Counted from the stretch's first letter, positions 19,506-28,818 are shown. The stretch: 64,000 nucleotides of DNA from Brucella cytisi (GCA_012103075.1 JAAVLQ010000001.1:248001-312000); one strand, 5' to 3'. Translations and numbers: made by a program. The notes: generated from the letters alone by a model not told the origin.

Positions 19506-22504
19506 TGACCGATATGCGCATTCATAACAAAGGCCGTGTCAACAAGGCCAAGTCCGTTCGGTTCAGCTTCAATGGCAAGACCTATTCCGGCTTTGAAGGT
19601 GATACGCTGGCATCCGCCATGCTTGCCAATGGCGAGCATTTGGCCGGTCGTTCGTTCAAATATCACCGCCCGCGCGGCATTCTTTCTGCCGGTTCCGAAG
19701 AGCCGAATGCACTGATGGGCGTTTCGCGTGGGCGAGGTCGGTTTGAGCCGAACACCCGCGCAACGGTGCTGGAACTCTATGATGGCCTCAAGGCCGAAAC
19801 CCAGAACCATTGGCCGTCGCTGAAGCACGATGTCGGCGCGATCAATGATGCGTTCTACATGTTCTTCTCGGCAGGCTTTTACTACAAGACCTTCATGTGG
19901 CCGAAAAGCTTCTGGAACAAGGTCTATGAGCCTTTCATCCGTAGTGCCGCCGGTCTTGGCAAATCGCCGTCCGAACCGGACCCGGATACGTATGCCAGCC
20001 GCTATGCTTTCTGCGATGTGCTGGTTGCCGGTGGTGGACCTGCCGGTCTGGCCGCTGCCCTTGAAGCCGCAAAGAGTGGCGCGAAGGTCATCCTCGTCGA
20101 CGAGCAGGCCGAATTTGGCGGCTCGCTTCTGTCGGAACCGGAGCCGGTCATCAATGGCCGCGCAAGCTGGGACTGGCTGAATGAAACCATAGAAGTGCTC
20201 AAGGCTAATCCGAATGTCACGCTTTTGCCGCGCACGACGGCCATTGGCTATTACCATCAGAACATGGTTGGTCTTTGCGAACGCCTGACCGATCATCAGG
20301 CCAAGGCTGCCTCCAATGCGCCGCGTGAGCGTATGTGGCGCGTGCGCGCAAAACAGGTGGTGCTGGCGCAGGGCGCGATTGAAAAGCCGCTGGTCTTTGC
20401 AGGCAATGATCGCCCCGGCGTGATGCTGGCTTCTGCCGCACGCACCTATCTCAATCGCTATGGCGTCAAGGTCGGCAATCAGGCTGTCGTCGTCACCTCG
20501 CATGACAGCGCATGGCTTGCGGCTTTCGATCTCGCGGTCGCAGGCGTCAAGGTTCCGGCCATCATCGATGTGCGTTCAAGCGTTGCCGACAGCCTCGTCA
20601 ACCGCGCCAAAATGCTTGGCATTGAAACACTGACCGGCTGGACTGTGACGGACACGGGCGGACGCTATCGCGTGTCATCTGTGCGGGCTAATCCGGTTTC
20701 CAATGGCTCGGTCGGCGCTGCACGTACTATTGCCTGCGATGTGCTGCTGATGTCTGGCGGGTGGAATCCGAGCGTGCATCTGTTCTCGCACACGAAAGGC
20801 TCTCTCGTCTGGGATGAAGCGCGTCAGATCTATCTGCCGGGCGAACGCACCGAGGAAAGCCGCTGTGCCGGTGCAGGCAATGGCAATTTCGACCTGCAGG
20901 CTGCATTGCGTGAGGGTGCGGAAGCGGGTGCCGCTGCTGCCAATGATTCCGGACACAAAGCCAAGGCGTCTGAATATGCGGTCGCCGGTGATTTCGTCTG
21001 CGATGGCGTAAGCTGTCGCGAACTGCCAACCGATCGCGATCCGGGCAAGGCTAAGGCTTTCATCGATTTCCAAAACGATGTGACCGCCAAGGATATTCGT
21101 CTGGCCGTGCGTGAGGGTTTCCATTCCATTGAGCACGTCAAGCGCTATACCACCAATGGCATGGCGACCGATCAGGGCAAGACCTCGAACATCAACGGTC
21201 TGGCTGTTGCCGCCGACGCACTCAAGCGTCCAACGCCGCAGGTTGGTCTCACCACTTTCCGTCCGCCTTATACGCCGACGACCTTTGGCGCTTTCTGCGG
21301 TTATAATCGCGGCAAACTGTTTGATGTCACGCGCAAGACGCCTATCGATAGCTGGGCCGAACAGCATGGCGCAGCTTTTGAGCCGGTCTCGCTGTGGCGT
21401 CGCGCATGGTACTTCCCGAAAACCGGCGAAGACATGCATCAGGCCGTGGCGCGTGAATGCAAGGCGACCCGCCAGTCGCTCGGCATGTTCGACGCTTCCA
21501 CCCTTGGCAAGATCGAAGTGGTCGGCCCGGATGCCGCGGAATTCATGAACCGCATGTATACCAATCCTTGGACGAAGCTTGGTGTCGGGCGCTGCCGTTA
21601 TGGTCTGCTGCTTGGCGAAGATGGTTTCATCCGGGATGACGGTGTTGTCGGGCGTCTGACGCAGGATCGTTTCCACGTGACGACCACGACCGGCGGCGCC
21701 GCGCGTGTTCTCAATATGATGGAAGACTATCTCCAGACCGAATGGCCGGAGCTGAAAGTCTCATTGACCTCGACCACCGAACAGTGGGCAGTGGTGGCAA
21801 TCAACGGCCCGAATGCGCGCAAGCTCATTGAGCCAATGGTGGAAGGTCTGGATATTTCCGATGAAGCTTTCCCGCATATGTCGGTGGCGGAATGCACATT
21901 CCTTGGCGTGCCAGCGCGTCTGTTCCGCATGAGTTTTACCGGCGAGCTGGGCTATGAAATCAACGTGCCTGCCCGTTACGGCCTGTCACTCTGGAAGGCG
22001 CTCTATGAGGCCGGTCAGCAATATGACATCACGCCTTACGGCACCGAAACCATGCACGTTCTGCGCGCTGAAAAGGGCTATATCATTGTCGGTCAGGACA
22101 CTGACGGCACGATTACGCCGGATGATGCAAGCCTTGGCTGGGCTGTCGGCAAGCAGAAGCCGGATTTCGTCGGCAAGCGTTCGCTGGCGCGTCCGGATAT
22201 GCTGAAAGCGGATCGCAAGCATCTCGTGGGTCTGTTGACCAACGATCCGAAGCTGGTGCTGGAAGAAGGTGCGCAGATTGTTGCCGATCCAAAGCAGGCG
22301 CTGCCGATGACCATGCTCGGCCATGTCACCTCGTCCTATTGGAGCGAGGCGCTTGGTCGTTCCATCGCCATGGCTGTGGTCTCCGGTGGCAAGGATCGTA
22401 TGGGTGAAACGCTTTATATGCCGATGCCTGATGGCAACGTACACGAAGCGGTCGTTTCGGGCATGGTCTTCTATGACCCCGAAGGCAAGAAACTGAACGG
22501 ATAA
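19505..22504 (+). CDS. soxA: Sarcosine oxidase alpha subunit
   Basis: Intact, 999 residues, the usual size. Order of parts: an N-terminal ferredoxin-like domain (residues about 10-100, with RSFKYHRPRG), an NAD-binding Rossmann domain (VLVAGGGPAGLAAALEAA near residue 175), a SoxA central region, and a C-terminal GcvT-like folate-binding domain (about 600-999, with ELGYEINVPARYG). The last domain receives the formaldehyde equivalent as methylene-THF. Lies between soxD and soxG and needs them for assembly. Confidence 0.95.
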   Translation: MTDMRIHNKGRVNKAKSVRFSFNGKTYSGFEGDTLASAMLANGEHLAGRSFKYHRPRGILSAGSEEPNALMGVSRGRGRFEPNTRATVLELYDGLKAETQNHWPSLKHDVGAINDAFYMFFSAGFYYKTFMWPKSFWNKVYEPFIRSAAGLGKSPSEPDPDTYASRYAFCDVLVAGGGPAGLAAALEAAKSGAKVILVDEQAEFGGSLLSEPEPVINGRASWDWLNETIEVLKANPNVTLLPRTTAIGYYHQNMVGLCERLTDHQAKAASNAPRERMWRVRAKQVVLAQGAIEKPLVFAGNDRPGVMLASAARTYLNRYGVKVGNQAVVVTSHDSAWLAAFDLAVAGVKVPAIIDVRSSVADSLVNRAKMLGIETLTGWTVTDTGGRYRVSSVRANPVSNGSVGAARTIACDVLLMSGGWNPSVHLFSHTKGSLVWDEARQIYLPGERTEESRCAGAGNGNFDLQAALREGAEAGAAAANDSGHKAKASEYAVAGDFVCDGVSCRELPTDRDPGKAKAFIDFQNDVTAKDIRLAVREGFHSIEHVKRYTTNGMATDQGKTSNINGLAVAADALKRPTPQVGLTTFRPPYTPTTFGAFCGYNRGKLFDVTRKTPIDSWAEQHGAAFEPVSLWRRAWYFPKTGEDMHQAVARECKATRQSLGMFDASTLGKIEVVGPDAAEFMNRMYTNPWTKLGVGRCRYGLLLGEDGFIRDDGVVGRLTQDRFHVTTTTGGAARVLNMMEDYLQTEWPELKVSLTSTTEQWAVVAINGPNARKLIEPMVEGLDISDEAFPHMSVAECTFLGVPARLFRMSFTGELGYEINVPARYGLSLWKALYEAGQQYDITPYGTETMHVLRAEKGYIIVGQDTDGTITPDDASLGWAVGKQKPDFVGKRSLARPDMLKADRKHLVGLLTNDPKLVLEEGAQIVADPKQALPMTMLGHVTSSYWSEALGRSIAMAVVSGGKDRMGETLYMPMPDGNVHEAVVSGMVFYDPEGKKLNG

Positions 22505-22514
22505 GGATTGAACC

Positions 22515-23060
22515 ATGCTTGTTGAGACAAAACCTTATTCGAACCGCAAGGTCGTCATTTCCGGTCGTCTGGAAATCCATGCAGCCGATGACGCCGCCCG
22601 TTTCATCCTGCGCATTGCCCCGGCAAAACTGGCCTTGGCCGAAAAAGCGCTGGGCGCAAAAATCCCAGCAAAGATTGGTGGTCTTACGCGCACTGGTGAT
22701 ATTGCGGTCGCCTGTATCGGACCGGATGAATGGTATATCTGGGCCGAGGAAGAAGCCAAGGGCGCAGCCATCACGCAGGCTTTCGCCAAGCTTTACGAAA
22801 CAGAGCCGCACAGCCTGACGGAAGTAAGCCATCGGGAAACCGGCATCGATATTTCCGGTCCCAAAGCGGAGTGGCTGTTGAATGCCGCTTCCCCGGTTGA
22901 GCTTTCGCAGATGAGCTTTCCGGGTGCTGCGCGCACAATCTTTGATCACGCCCAGATCATTCTGTTGAAGTGGGATGCCGATCATTACCGGATCGAAGTG
23001 TGGAACTCATTCGCGGATCACGTTTGGACTTTGCTGGAACTGGCCAGCAACGAGGTCTAA
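22515..23060 (+). CDS. soxG: Sarcosine oxidase gamma subunit
   Basis: Intact, 181 residues, beginning 10 bases after soxA. The gamma subunit is a short GcvT-fold protein that lines the tunnel between alpha and beta subunits. Recognised by GPDEWYIWAEEEA, VSHRETGIDISGP and the C-terminal WNSFADHVWTLLELA. A strong terminator follows, which closes the sox operon. No glyA or purU gene follows, unlike in some sox operons. Confidence 0.93.
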   Translation: MLVETKPYSNRKVVISGRLEIHAADDAARFILRIAPAKLALAEKALGAKIPAKIGGLTRTGDIAVACIGPDEWYIWAEEEAKGAAITQAFAKLYETEPHSLTEVSHRETGIDISGPKAEWLLNAASPVELSQMSFPGAARTIFDHAQIILLKWDADHYRIEVWNSFADHVWTLLELASNEV

Positions 23061-23088
23061 CACGCAATCCAATTCATCATCGAGACTG

Positions 23089-23117
23089 AAAACGCCGCCC
23101 AACCGGGCGGCGTTTTT
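23089..23117 (+). terminator. Terminator after sox operon
   Basis: Perfect stem AAAACGCCGCCC / GGGCGGCGTTTT with AACC loop and a run of five T. Confidence 0.92.
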
Positions 23118-23158
23118 GCATTCAAAGCCCAAATTCGGTCTTGCCTTCCATAAATCCA

Positions 23159-23185
23159 TATGTGAAGATTGTATTCACATAAGAA
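23159..23185. promoter_or_regulatory. Candidate operator upstream of the CoA-transferase gene
   Basis: Perfect dyad TATGTGAA-N7-TTCACATA at 23159-23181. Its right part extends to TTCACATAAGAA (23174-23185), a 12-mer that recurs with two changes at 27266-27277 and one at 26435-26446, both next to the iclR-type gene. A shared regulator site is inferred. Confidence 0.55.
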
Positions 23186-23208
23186 ATTCATGAGGAGGGA
23201 ATTTCCCG

Positions 23209-24366
23209 ATGTCGGAAAGCGAACTGCCGCTGAGCGGGCTTGTCGTTGTCGATATGAGCCAGTTTCTGTCGGGGCCTTATTGCTCGTTGCGTCTGATGGA
23301 TCTGGGCGCACGCGTCATCAAGATTGAACGGCCCGATGGTGGCGATCTCTCGCGCAGGCTTTATCTGAGCGACACGGAGATCGGCGGTGATTCCACGATT
23401 TTTCATGCGATCAATCGCGGCAAGGACAGCCTTGCGATCGACCTCAAAAATCCTGACGATCTGGCAGCATTGAAGAAGCTTCTCACACAGGCCGATGTGC
23501 TGATTCAGAACTTCCGCCCCGGTGTCATCAAGCGTCTTGGCCTTGATTACGAGGCAGCCAAAGAAATCAATCCGCGTCTCGTCTATGCATCGATCAGCGG
23601 CTATGGCGAAGAAGGGCCATGGGTCGGGCGGCACGGGCAGGATTTGCTGGCGCAGGCGCGCTCGGGCCTCATGTGGCTCAATGGTGATGAGGGCCAAGGA
23701 CCGGTGCCATTCGGTCTGGCGGTTGCCGATATGCTGGCGGGGGCTGCTGCGGCACAAGGCATTCTCGCAGCGCTGGTGCGGCGCGGCATCACCAATAAAG
23801 GCTCGCATGTCGAAACCAGTCTTCTTGAAGCGCTGGTCGACTTCCAGTTTGAAGTGCTGACCACCCACCTTAACGATGGTCGTCGCCTGCCAAAACGTTC
23901 TGATTTCCGCAGCGCCCACGCCTATCTTGCTGCTCCCTATGGCGTCTATCCGGCAGCGGACGGCTATCTTGCCATCGCCATGATGCCGATTGCGAAACTG
24001 GCGCCACTGTTGGAAGCGGACACGCTCGCCCCATTTGCCGATGATCCCAAAAGCGCTTTCGCAAAACGCGATGAGATCAAGCGCCTGATCGCTGACCGCA
24101 TTGCCGAGAAGACCGTTGATGAATGGCTTGCCATTCTGGAACCAGCCGATATCTGGTGCGCCCGCGTTCTCAACTGGGAAGAACTGCTATCAAGTGAAGG
24201 CTTTTCGGTCCTCGACATGCTCCAGACGGTGACGCGTGAGGATGATGTTTCCATCACCACGACACGTTCCCCACTGCGCATCAATGGGCAGCGCCCGAAG
24301 GTGGCACGCGCTGCACCGCGCATTGGCGAAAATAGCGAGCAAATACGCGAGGAGTTCGGACTATGA
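23209..24366 (+). CDS. Class III CoA-transferase (CaiB/BaiF family)
   Basis: Intact, 385 residues, with strong ribosome site GAGGAGGG upstream. Family III CoA-transferases move CoA between carboxylic acids. Recognised by the N-terminal VVDMSQFLSGPYCSLRLMDLG, the GADVIKIERP-like GARVIKIERPDGGD, the SLAIDLK segment and the catalytic-Asp region SISGYGEEGPW...GLAVADMLAG. Substrate unknown. The stop overlaps the next gene by ATGA. A MaoC-type hydratase (34213) in the same gene neighbourhood suggests a CoA-ester step in the pathway, but that is inference. Confidence 0.88.
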   Translation: MSESELPLSGLVVVDMSQFLSGPYCSLRLMDLGARVIKIERPDGGDLSRRLYLSDTEIGGDSTIFHAINRGKDSLAIDLKNPDDLAALKKLLTQADVLIQNFRPGVIKRLGLDYEAAKEINPRLVYASISGYGEEGPWVGRHGQDLLAQARSGLMWLNGDEGQGPVPFGLAVADMLAGAAAAQGILAALVRRGITNKGSHVETSLLEALVDFQFEVLTTHLNDGRRLPKRSDFRSAHAYLAAPYGVYPAADGYLAIAMMPIAKLAPLLEADTLAPFADDPKSAFAKRDEIKRLIADRIAEKTVDEWLAILEPADIWCARVLNWEELLSSEGFSVLDMLQTVTREDDVSITTTRSPLRINGQRPKVARAAPRIGENSEQIREEFGL

Positions 24367-25487
24367 GCACGATCAAGCTTAAAGGCATGACCGGAGCCAC
24401 CCACGCGGCTACGATCCGATGGTTGCGGGGGCCGAACAATGGCTCGCGGACAAGGGCGTTGAAATCGTGTGGGAAAAGCGGTCGCTACAGGATTTCGAGA
24501 CCTTCCCGGTCGAGGAATTGGCGCGCAATTTCGATATGATCGTGATCGACCATCCGCATGTGGGTCAGATCACCAAGGAAGGCTGTCTGCTGCCGCTGGA
24601 TGTGCCGGGTCGCGAAGCGGAACTGAAGGCGCTTGCCGAAGGTTCGGTCGGCCAGTCCTTCCCAAGCTATAACTGGCAGAGCCGGCAATGGGCATTTCCG
24701 CTTGATGCCGCCACACAGGTTCAGGCATGGCGTCCCGATCTCATGGACAACCCAGCAACCTCATGGGGCGAGGTGCTGAGGCTTGCGCGCGCCGGGAAAG
24801 TTCTGCTGCCACTGCGCTCGCCGCATTCGCTGATGTGCTTTTACACACTCGTTGCCAATGCTGGAACGCCTTGCACGGTCGAAGGCGAGCTGATCTCTGT
24901 TGAGGATGGTGTCAAAGCTTTCGAGCAACTGCGCGAGATCGCTTCGCTGGTAAAGCCGGAATGCTTCGGTATGGACCCGATTGCGGTGTTTGAGGAAATG
25001 GTGCTGCCGGACTCGTCCATTGCCTGCTCACCGCTGATCTATGGCTATGTGAATTATGCCATGTCGGGCTTCCGCGATCGCCTGATCCGCTTTGCCGATA
25101 TTCCAGCGGGCGCGGCAGGTGTTGCGGGTTCGGCTCTGGGCGGTACGGGCATTGCCGTTTCAGCCTTCAGCAAGCATCCGGAGGCTGCTATCGATTTTGC
25201 CTATTGGATTGCAAGCGGTGACGTACAGAAGGGGCTTTTATGCGGCTTCCAACGGTCAGCCGGGACATGCGGATGCATGGGAAGACGATATTGTGAATTC
25301 GTCGACGTCTGACTTTTATTGCGAAACGCGCGCGACACTGGAAGGCGCATGGGTACGTCCGCGTCACGATGGCTATATGACGTTTCAGGAAGCGGCGTCG
25401 GAACGCATCAACAAAGGCTTGCTGGACAATGAGAAGGCGGAAGATGTCGTGGCCGATCTAAACCGGCTTTTCCGCGAAAGCTTCTGA
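24363..25487 (+). CDS. Solute-binding protein family 1 homologue without signal peptide, frameshifted
   Basis: About 375 residues when repaired, in the family of extracellular solute-binding proteins (MalE-like, COG1653): GMTWSHPRGYDPMVA near the start, then DMIVIDHPHVGQI, GTGIAVSAFSKHPEAAIDFA and a C-terminal helix with ERINKGLLDN. The start ATG overlaps the CoA-transferase stop (ATGA), and no hydrophobic leader precedes the mature-like sequence, so the protein should stay in the cytoplasm. Frames break near 24395 (one T lost) and 25240. No permease genes follow directly. Role unknown: a cytosolic ligand sensor or an enzyme-associated binding protein is conceivable. Confidence 0.8.
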
Positions 25488-25499
25488 TTTATATGGAAA

Positions 25500-25521
25500 G
25501 GCTGGCGGCTTGCCGCCAGCC
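25500..25521. terminator. Bidirectional terminator-like hairpin
   Basis: Perfect 9-bp stem GGCTGGCGG / CCGCCAGCC with CTTG loop between convergent genes. The flanks are only weakly T-rich. Confidence 0.7.
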
Positions 25522-25530
25522 CGATTAGTT

Positions 25531-26389
25531 TTATAGTTTCCAGAGGCGCGTTGCATTCTCGGAGAGAAGCAGCGCCTTTGTCTCTTCGCTGCATCCTTCA
25601 AGAAGCGCATGGGTCGTCGCCACCCATGTCAAAAGCCCCGCATCGACACTGCTCGCCCCGGAACTGCTAAAGTGCAGACAGGCCAGTCGCTGCCCCACAC
25701 AATCCGCTCCCAGCCGAAGGCCTGAATGACATGTTCTACATAGGGGCGTACCGTGTCGACGGTCCAGCTTTCAGCATCGGCATAGGCAACCACACCGGAA
25801 ATCTTTGCCGTCACATCGTCGCGCTGCGCAATCTCGCTAATGCCCTTTTTCCAGCCGTCCAGCGCACCTGACTTGATGTCCGGAACGCCGCAGTGATCGA
25901 GCACGAATTGCACGTCCGGGGCAAGATCGGCCAGTGCTGTCACCTTGTCGATCTGATGTGGGAGTGTGCAGAGATCGAAGGTCAGGCCAGTGCCTTCCAA
26001 CCGCTTGATATTCTCGCGGAAAAGAACACCCTCGGAAACGTCATCAGGTACGACATGCAGCACACGACGAAAGCCTTTGACGAAAGGATTGCCAAGCTGC
26101 AATTCGAGATACTCGGGAAAGCCCGGTTCTTCTGGGCGGCAGGAGGCAATTGCACCTTTTATAAAGCCACCATTCGCGATTGAAATATCCTGAACATGGT
26201 GCGTCTCGGCTTGAATGCTATCAGCCGCAACATCCACTTCCATATGCAGCGCTGCCTTGATGCCGCAGCGTTCGGCCTGCTTCCGATAGGTCTCTAACAG
26301 AAAATCGTGGTTGAGCGCCGGGACATCCCCAGCCACGGGTAAGTCAGCGCGCTTTTGTCTATCAGATGCAGATGGGTATCGATAATCAT
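25531..26389 (-). CDS. Amidohydrolase-family lactonase, probable L-fuconolactonase, frameshifted
   Basis: About 286 residues. The metal-binding HxH motif THLHLI is at residues 5-10, and the closing catalytic Asp is in WGSDWPVC. This matches amidohydrolase family 2, which includes L-fucono-1,5-lactonase, rhamnonolactonase and 2-pyrone-4,6-dicarboxylate hydrolase. Context with L-fuconate dehydratase favours hydrolysis of L-fuconolactone. Frames break near 26328 (one G lost) and 25665. The ATG at 26389 is chosen because the HxH motif follows at once; an upstream ATG at 26411 is in a different frame. The gene follows iclR on the same strand. A 10-bp inverted repeat overlaps its ribosome site. Confidence 0.83.
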
Positions 26390-26446
26390 GAAAACTCTCC
26401 TCCATTGACATACTTTCAAAAAAAGAAGAGAGTTTTCAAATAAGAA
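26390..26446 (-). promoter_or_regulatory. Inverted repeat overlapping the amidohydrolase ribosome binding site, plus shared 12-mer
   Basis: Perfect 10-base arms at 26390-26399 and 26428-26437. In the transcript the arms read GAAAACTCTC and GAGAGTTTTC; the second arm touches the start codon and includes the end of the GGAGGAGAG ribosome site. Pairing would mask it. The 12-mer TTCAAATAAGAA (26435-26446) overlaps the upstream arm and matches sites at 23174 and 27266. Confidence 0.55.
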
Positions 26447-26459
26447 TTATCGGCATTGC

Positions 26460-27239
26460 TTAGTCGGCTGTCCCTATGTCGGAGCCGACCAGTTTCGACA
26501 GGTCTTTGACGGTCTTTTGCAACAGGCTGATGGTCTGCGTAATGTCGGGTGCTGAAGCCGAATTGACGAGTGTCACATAGGGACAGGTCAGTGATGCAAT
26601 GCAAGTACCATCCGGGCCGAGAATCGGGGCCGAGAGATTGTAGACGCCTGCCACCTGAGCGCTGGGCATCATTTCATAGCCACGTTCGCGAATCTGGTCG
26701 AGGCGCTCGTAGAAACTCTCATCGAGCTTCACGCTTTCACCGTCTTTCGCATATTCGGCAATCATCATCTTGCGTTCTTCCGGTGACCGGAAGGCGAGAA
26801 GCACATGGCCGGAACCGGTATCGAACAGGCTGATATGCGAACCGACGCGGATTGAGATGCCCCAGTAATCCGGAGCCTCCTGCTGTGCAATGACGACAAC
26901 AGATCCTCGGTCAAACACGGCAAGCTGGTTGGCCTGCTTTGAGCGGTCGGCAAGTTCACGCATGAAAGGCGTGGCAAAGGATGCAAGTCTGCGCACCGGT
27001 GCATGAAGGTGTGCAAGACCGAACAGCTTGAGCGTCAGCGAGTAGCGGTCGCCCTCGAGCTTGGTCACGTAACCGCGCTTCACCGGGCGATCCAGCATCC
27101 GGTAAAACTCGTTGGGGCTGCGGTCGAGGTGTTTGGCAATTTCTGCCTGTGTCAGCCCACCATCCACGCTCGCAAGCAGTTCCAGAATATCCAGTCCCTT
27201 GTCCAGTGCGGGGGCGCGGTAGCGATCGTCTGTTTCCAA
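26460..27239 (-). CDS. IclR-family transcriptional regulator
   Basis: Intact, 259 residues. N-terminal winged HTH (residues about 8-65: ALDKGLDILELLASVDGGL, TQAEIAKHLDRSPNEFYRML) and the C-terminal IclR effector domain (VFDRGSVVVIAQQEAPD, SVRVGSHISLFDTGSGHVLLAF-like, GVYNLSAPILGPDG). IclR proteins usually bind a pathway intermediate. It is divergent from the sugar ABC operon at 27410 and upstream of the amidohydrolase, so it probably controls both. The intergenic region carries the motif TTCATATACGAA (27266-27277). Effector unknown, perhaps an acid sugar such as L-fuconate. Confidence 0.9.
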   Translation of the reverse strand: METDDRYRAPALDKGLDILELLASVDGGLTQAEIAKHLDRSPNEFYRMLDRPVKRGYVTKLEGDRYSLTLKLFGLAHLHAPVRRLASFATPFMRELADRSKQANQLAVFDRGSVVVIAQQEAPDYWGISIRVGSHISLFDTGSGHVLLAFRSPEERKMMIAEYAKDGESVKLDESFYERLDQIRERGYEMMPSAQVAGVYNLSAPILGPDGTCIASLTCPYVTLVNSASAPDITQTISLLQKTVKDLSKLVGSDIGTAD

Positions 27240-27265
27240 GTTAGCTCCTCTCGTGAATATTCCTC

Positions 27266-27300
27266 TTCATATACGAACAACCGGGAATGCGAAAGTCGCA
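27266..27300. promoter_or_regulatory. Candidate IclR-type operator between divergent regulator and transporter operon
   Basis: Holds TTCATATACGAA (27266-27277), sharing 10 of 12 bases with the site at 23174-23185, and a dyad TGCGA-AAG-TCGCA (27288-27300). Region 27240-27409 must contain the promoters of both iclR and the sugar operon. Confidence 0.45.
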
Positions 27301-27409
27301 AATGTGCGGAAACTCGCCTTGACCGGTTTTGAATAATATGTTTGCATATAAATACCAGATGCACAATTGGGGGCGGACCGGGGAAAAGTCCGTCGTGAGG
27401 AGGAGAAGC

Positions 27410-28725
27410 ATGATGAGTTTCAAAACGTCCTGCCCGGCGGGAACGGCTCTATTGGCATTGGCAGTAGGTTCCGCTGGTGCGGCCGATTTGCCGGGTAAAT
27501 TTGAAGGCGTGACGGTAAACGCCAAGCTGATCGGCGGTCAGCAGTATGAAGCGCTGTATTCGCGCATTGCCGAATGGGAAAAAGCGACCGGTGCCAAGGT
27601 CAACATCCTGTCCAAGAAGAACCACTTCGAACTGGACAAAGAAATCAAGTCGGACATCGCTTCTGGTTCGATCAACTGGTGCGTCGGCTCCAACCATTCG
27701 TCCTTTGCGCCGCAATATCCCGATCTCTATGCCGACCTGAATGGTTTGCTTCCAAAGGAAGAAATCGAAGGTTTCGTGCCATCGGTGATCAAGGCTTCGA
27801 CGCTCGACGACAAGCTGGTCATGCTGCCGCGCGCCCAGTTCGACGTCTCGGCGCTCTACTATCAGAAGGGCCTTTACGAAGACGACGCCAAGAAGACCGC
27901 GTTCAAGGAAAAATACGGCTACGATCTGGCACCGCCAAAGACACGGAAAGAAGTTTCCGATCAGGCTGTGTTCTTTGCCGATCCACCGAATTTCTACGGC
28001 ACGCAGTTTGCGGGCAAGGAAGAAGCGATCAATGGCCGCTTCTATGAAATGCTGGTTGCAGAAGGTGGCGAATATCTCAAGGACGGCAAGCCTGCTTTCA
28101 ATTCTGAAGCCGGTGTCCGTGCGCTCGATTGGTTCGTCAATCTCTACAAGGCCAAGGCCGTTCCTGCAGGCACCACCAACTATCTCTGGGATGAACTCGG
28201 CGCAGGCTTTGCTTCGGGCACCATCGCAATCAACCCGGATTGGCCGGGCTGGGCGACCTATTTCAACGATCCAAAGTCGTCGAAGGTCGCAGGCAATGTC
28301 GGTATCGTTCCGCCTCCGACGGGTTCTTCCGGCAAACGCACTGGCTGGTCGGGTCATCACGGCTTCTCGGTCACCGAATCCTGTGCCACCAAGGAAGCGG
28401 CTGCTTCGCTCGTCTGGTTCCTGACCAACGAAGATTCGCAGAAGCAGGAATCGGCTGCTGGCACGCTGCCAACTCGCACTGCCGTCTGGGACTATGTGAT
28501 CGAACAGGCTGCTTCCGATCCATACAAGAAGGAAGTGCTCTCCGTGTTCCGGAAACGGCGAAGACCGCTTTCCCGGTTCCACAGACCCCATCACGGATCG
28601 AGATTTCCAACGCTGTTTATCCTGAACTTCAGGCAGCTATTCTTGGCGACAAGACCTCGCAACAGGCGCTTGACGATGCAGCCAAGAAGGCAACGCAGAT
28701 ACTTGAGGATGCTGGCGAGCTCTAG
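27410..28725 (+). CDS. Sugar ABC transporter substrate-binding protein (CUT1), frameshifted
   Basis: About 438 residues. Strong ribosome site GAGGAGGAG precedes two tandem ATG codons (27410, 27413). Signal peptide about 25 residues long, ending SAGAADLPG. Family 1 solute-binding features are YSRIAEWEKATGAKVNILS and TIAINPDWPGWATYF. One G is missing near 28550 in the context FRETAKTAF; the last 58 residues lie in another frame and end at 28725. It delivers ligand to the permease pair at 28819-30593 and the ATPase at 30600. L-fucose or a related deoxyhexose is the inferred ligand. Confidence 0.88.
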
Positions 28726-28744
28726 TCTCGCTTTGTGACTTCAT

Positions 28745-28775
28745 GGCCCGCCTTTGGGAAACCAATTGGCGGGCC
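28745..28775 (+). terminator. Intercistronic hairpin after the binding-protein gene
   Basis: Perfect 8-bp stem GGCCCGCC / GGCGGGCC with a 15-base loop followed by GTTTTGAC, located between the binding-protein and first permease genes. Likely attenuates downstream expression, like the hairpin at 6736-6767. Confidence 0.7.
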
Positions 28776-28818
28776 GTTTTGACAGGTTTTCTGGCTGATC
28801 CACCGCTTCGGAAGAACA

